From positions 16,682,350 through 16,746,349 of the forward strand of contig NC_067286.1 in NCBI RefSeq assembly GCF_020740795.1: a stretch of 64,000 bases of DNA, read 5' to 3'. The position numbers and the translations under genes were made by a program. Shown here one piece after another: positions 62,511 to 64,000 of the stretch. The notes below the pieces were generated by a model. That model was not told the origin of the DNA. It was given only the letters and a program-made list of their open reading frames with translations, and did not search any database. Within the stretch, counting starts at the first letter, position 1; the number at the start of each line of letters is the position of its first letter. Source of the DNA: Apus apus (lineage: Eukaryota > Chordata > Aves > Apodiformes > Apodidae).

Positions 62511-64000
62511 AGAGAGGACTGGAGGTGGGCTGCCTGCAGTACAAGCCATATAGGGCCCTGGGGTGCAGACCAGCACCCTAGGGACTAGGGCAGGACTGAT
62601 TGCCCAAGTCTGAGCTTAAATGGGTCTTCAGGACTGGGTGGAGGACATGGGTGGGGGGTCCCAGGTGCAGCTGCTTAGGGCAGATGGGCTCTGCGGGTGT
62701 GCTCAGGACCCTGCCTGGCACAAAGCCACTTGGTGTGCAGGAATGCTTCTCTGGCAATTTGGTCTATGCTTCTAATTTTCCTGGGGAGGAAGAGGCCCCC
62801 AGGATTCATTTGCAGGTTTCTTTTCCAAGAGCTGCACGTGAGCAGTTGCCACTAGAGGCCACTGTGCTCCCTGGGGACACAGCACCCCAAATCCTTGGGA
62901 GCTTCCCAGAACAACCTCATAAAAAACACAGATTAGCTGCTGAGGGCAATGCTTGCTGAGTGGCAACGGAATTGTGGACGGAGGAGGCGAAGATGATGGT
63001 GGTTTAGGTTTTTTTTAATCTCAGTGTGACCAGAAGGTATTTTTTTAAAGGCTTCACAAGTGTTGCTCTCACCAGTGTTGTTTTGCCCCCAGTAAATGAA
63101 AAAATAAACATCTCTGTGTGATCTCTTGTCTCTCACAACCATGTTCACTGGGACACGAGGAGGACTAGAATAACTCCGTGCCCCTTTATGGACATTCAGT
63201 TCTTTTATCCATTCTTAGGCATGTGCATCAAGGTGGGTTAAATACACAATAAACCTTCAGTGGGCTTTGGATTAGGCCTCTGAACATCTTGAATCCGTGT
63301 CCCCAAGTCCACTCTCCCCTTCCTGCTACCCTGGGCTTGCGGACTCTTCACATCTCGCCCTAGCAAGGGAAGCTGCTGGCCCCACTGTGCCACCAGCTCC
63401 AGGCCTGTCCCTGCCACCATGGCATGTGGATTCAAACTTTGGCTGCCAGGGTAGGGCAGGCATGCCTGTGTGCAGGGCTTTGGTAGGAAAAACATAGAGC
63501 CCAGCAGGGTTTTGGCACTGGCAGTCTGGCTTCCAACCCTTTTGCTAAATGCGAATGCTGAATAGATGTCTTGAGGTAGCAACAACAGCTACTCATCATT
63601 TGCTAATAATGCTAAGCACCAGTCAGCCTCAATCACTGAGCAAACATTAATTATGGGATGTTCAAAACATGCTGGTGAACAGGTACAGATGTTTGTCCCA
63701 CTTTTATGCAGGTCAGATACTACTGGACTCAGCGTGGGGATCCAAGTACCCATCTCCAGCTCCACTCACCATGCAGAGCCAGCTGCTGCAGTGGCAGCTG
63801 GTGGTGGGGACATGGACCCAGCATTGGTGGCAGTGGTGGTCCCGGACATCCTCTGCTGCTCCTGCCGATTGCTTTTGCTGATGCCTGGACCACACCAGCA
63901 GGAGCTTGGTCAACACGAGGGAAAGGGGAAATGAGCTGAGTCAAGGGCGGTGGGAACAGGCCCACGTGAGCCATTGCAGGGCGCAAGTTGCTGAGGCAGG
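62511..64000. other. Noncoding right end
   Basis: No exon or repeat family was recognised. Plus-strand AATAAA near 63103 and minus-strand T/A-rich words occur without a gene to attach them to. Confidence 0.4.

Noticed and set aside
1-64000. CRISPR arrays, bacterial operons, tRNA or rRNA genes
   Set aside because: No regularly spaced repeats, ribosome-binding sites, or tRNA/rRNA cores were seen. The window is vertebrate nuclear DNA.

Overview
This is a vertebrate nuclear window, almost certainly from a bird. It carries several 5'-truncated CR1 LINEs with the avian 3' end, one avian-type ERVL-like LTR, short introns, and a TNNI2 protein very close to chicken fast troponin I. None of this is bacterial, and most long open frames here are chance frames or antisense shadows.

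Layout. Positions 1-14790 are probably an intron of LSP1. Its likely alternative first exon (minus strand, 14850-14792) sits in a CpG island with a long polypyrimidine tract beside it. Positions 15300-30230 are noncoding, with two CR1 copies, one of them split by a solo LTR. TNNI2 (fast skeletal troponin I) lies on the minus strand at 34322-30384 and is complete, including a 7-base microexon. A second minus-strand gene follows at 42752-39527. It has three coding exons in matching phase and encodes a 374-residue protein with a dual-specificity-phosphatase-like domain whose catalytic arginine is replaced by leucine. I do not recognise it as a named gene. A CpG island at about 43.24-44.33 kb, split by a CR1, lies just upstream of it. 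SYT8 (synaptotagmin 8) is on the minus strand at 50901-48067 with eight coding exons. A large CR1 fragment and another CpG island (54.9-55.5 kb) precede a plus-strand cytosolic 5'-nucleotidase IA/IB-like gene (56997-61207, six coding exons). The right end is noncoding with one more CR1.

Context. The order SYT8-TNNI2-LSP1, all in one orientation, is the conserved order known from human 11p15.5 (from memory). The phosphatase-like gene lies between SYT8 and TNNI2, and the nucleotidase gene lies beyond SYT8 in the opposite orientation. TNNI2 is a muscle thin-filament regulator and SYT8 a C2-domain membrane-trafficking protein. LSP1 is a leukocyte and endothelial actin-binding protein and the nucleotidase an AMP-dephosphorylating enzyme. 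They share a chromosomal neighbourhood, and the sequence shows no common pathway. The item most worth a second look is the phosphatase-like gene.
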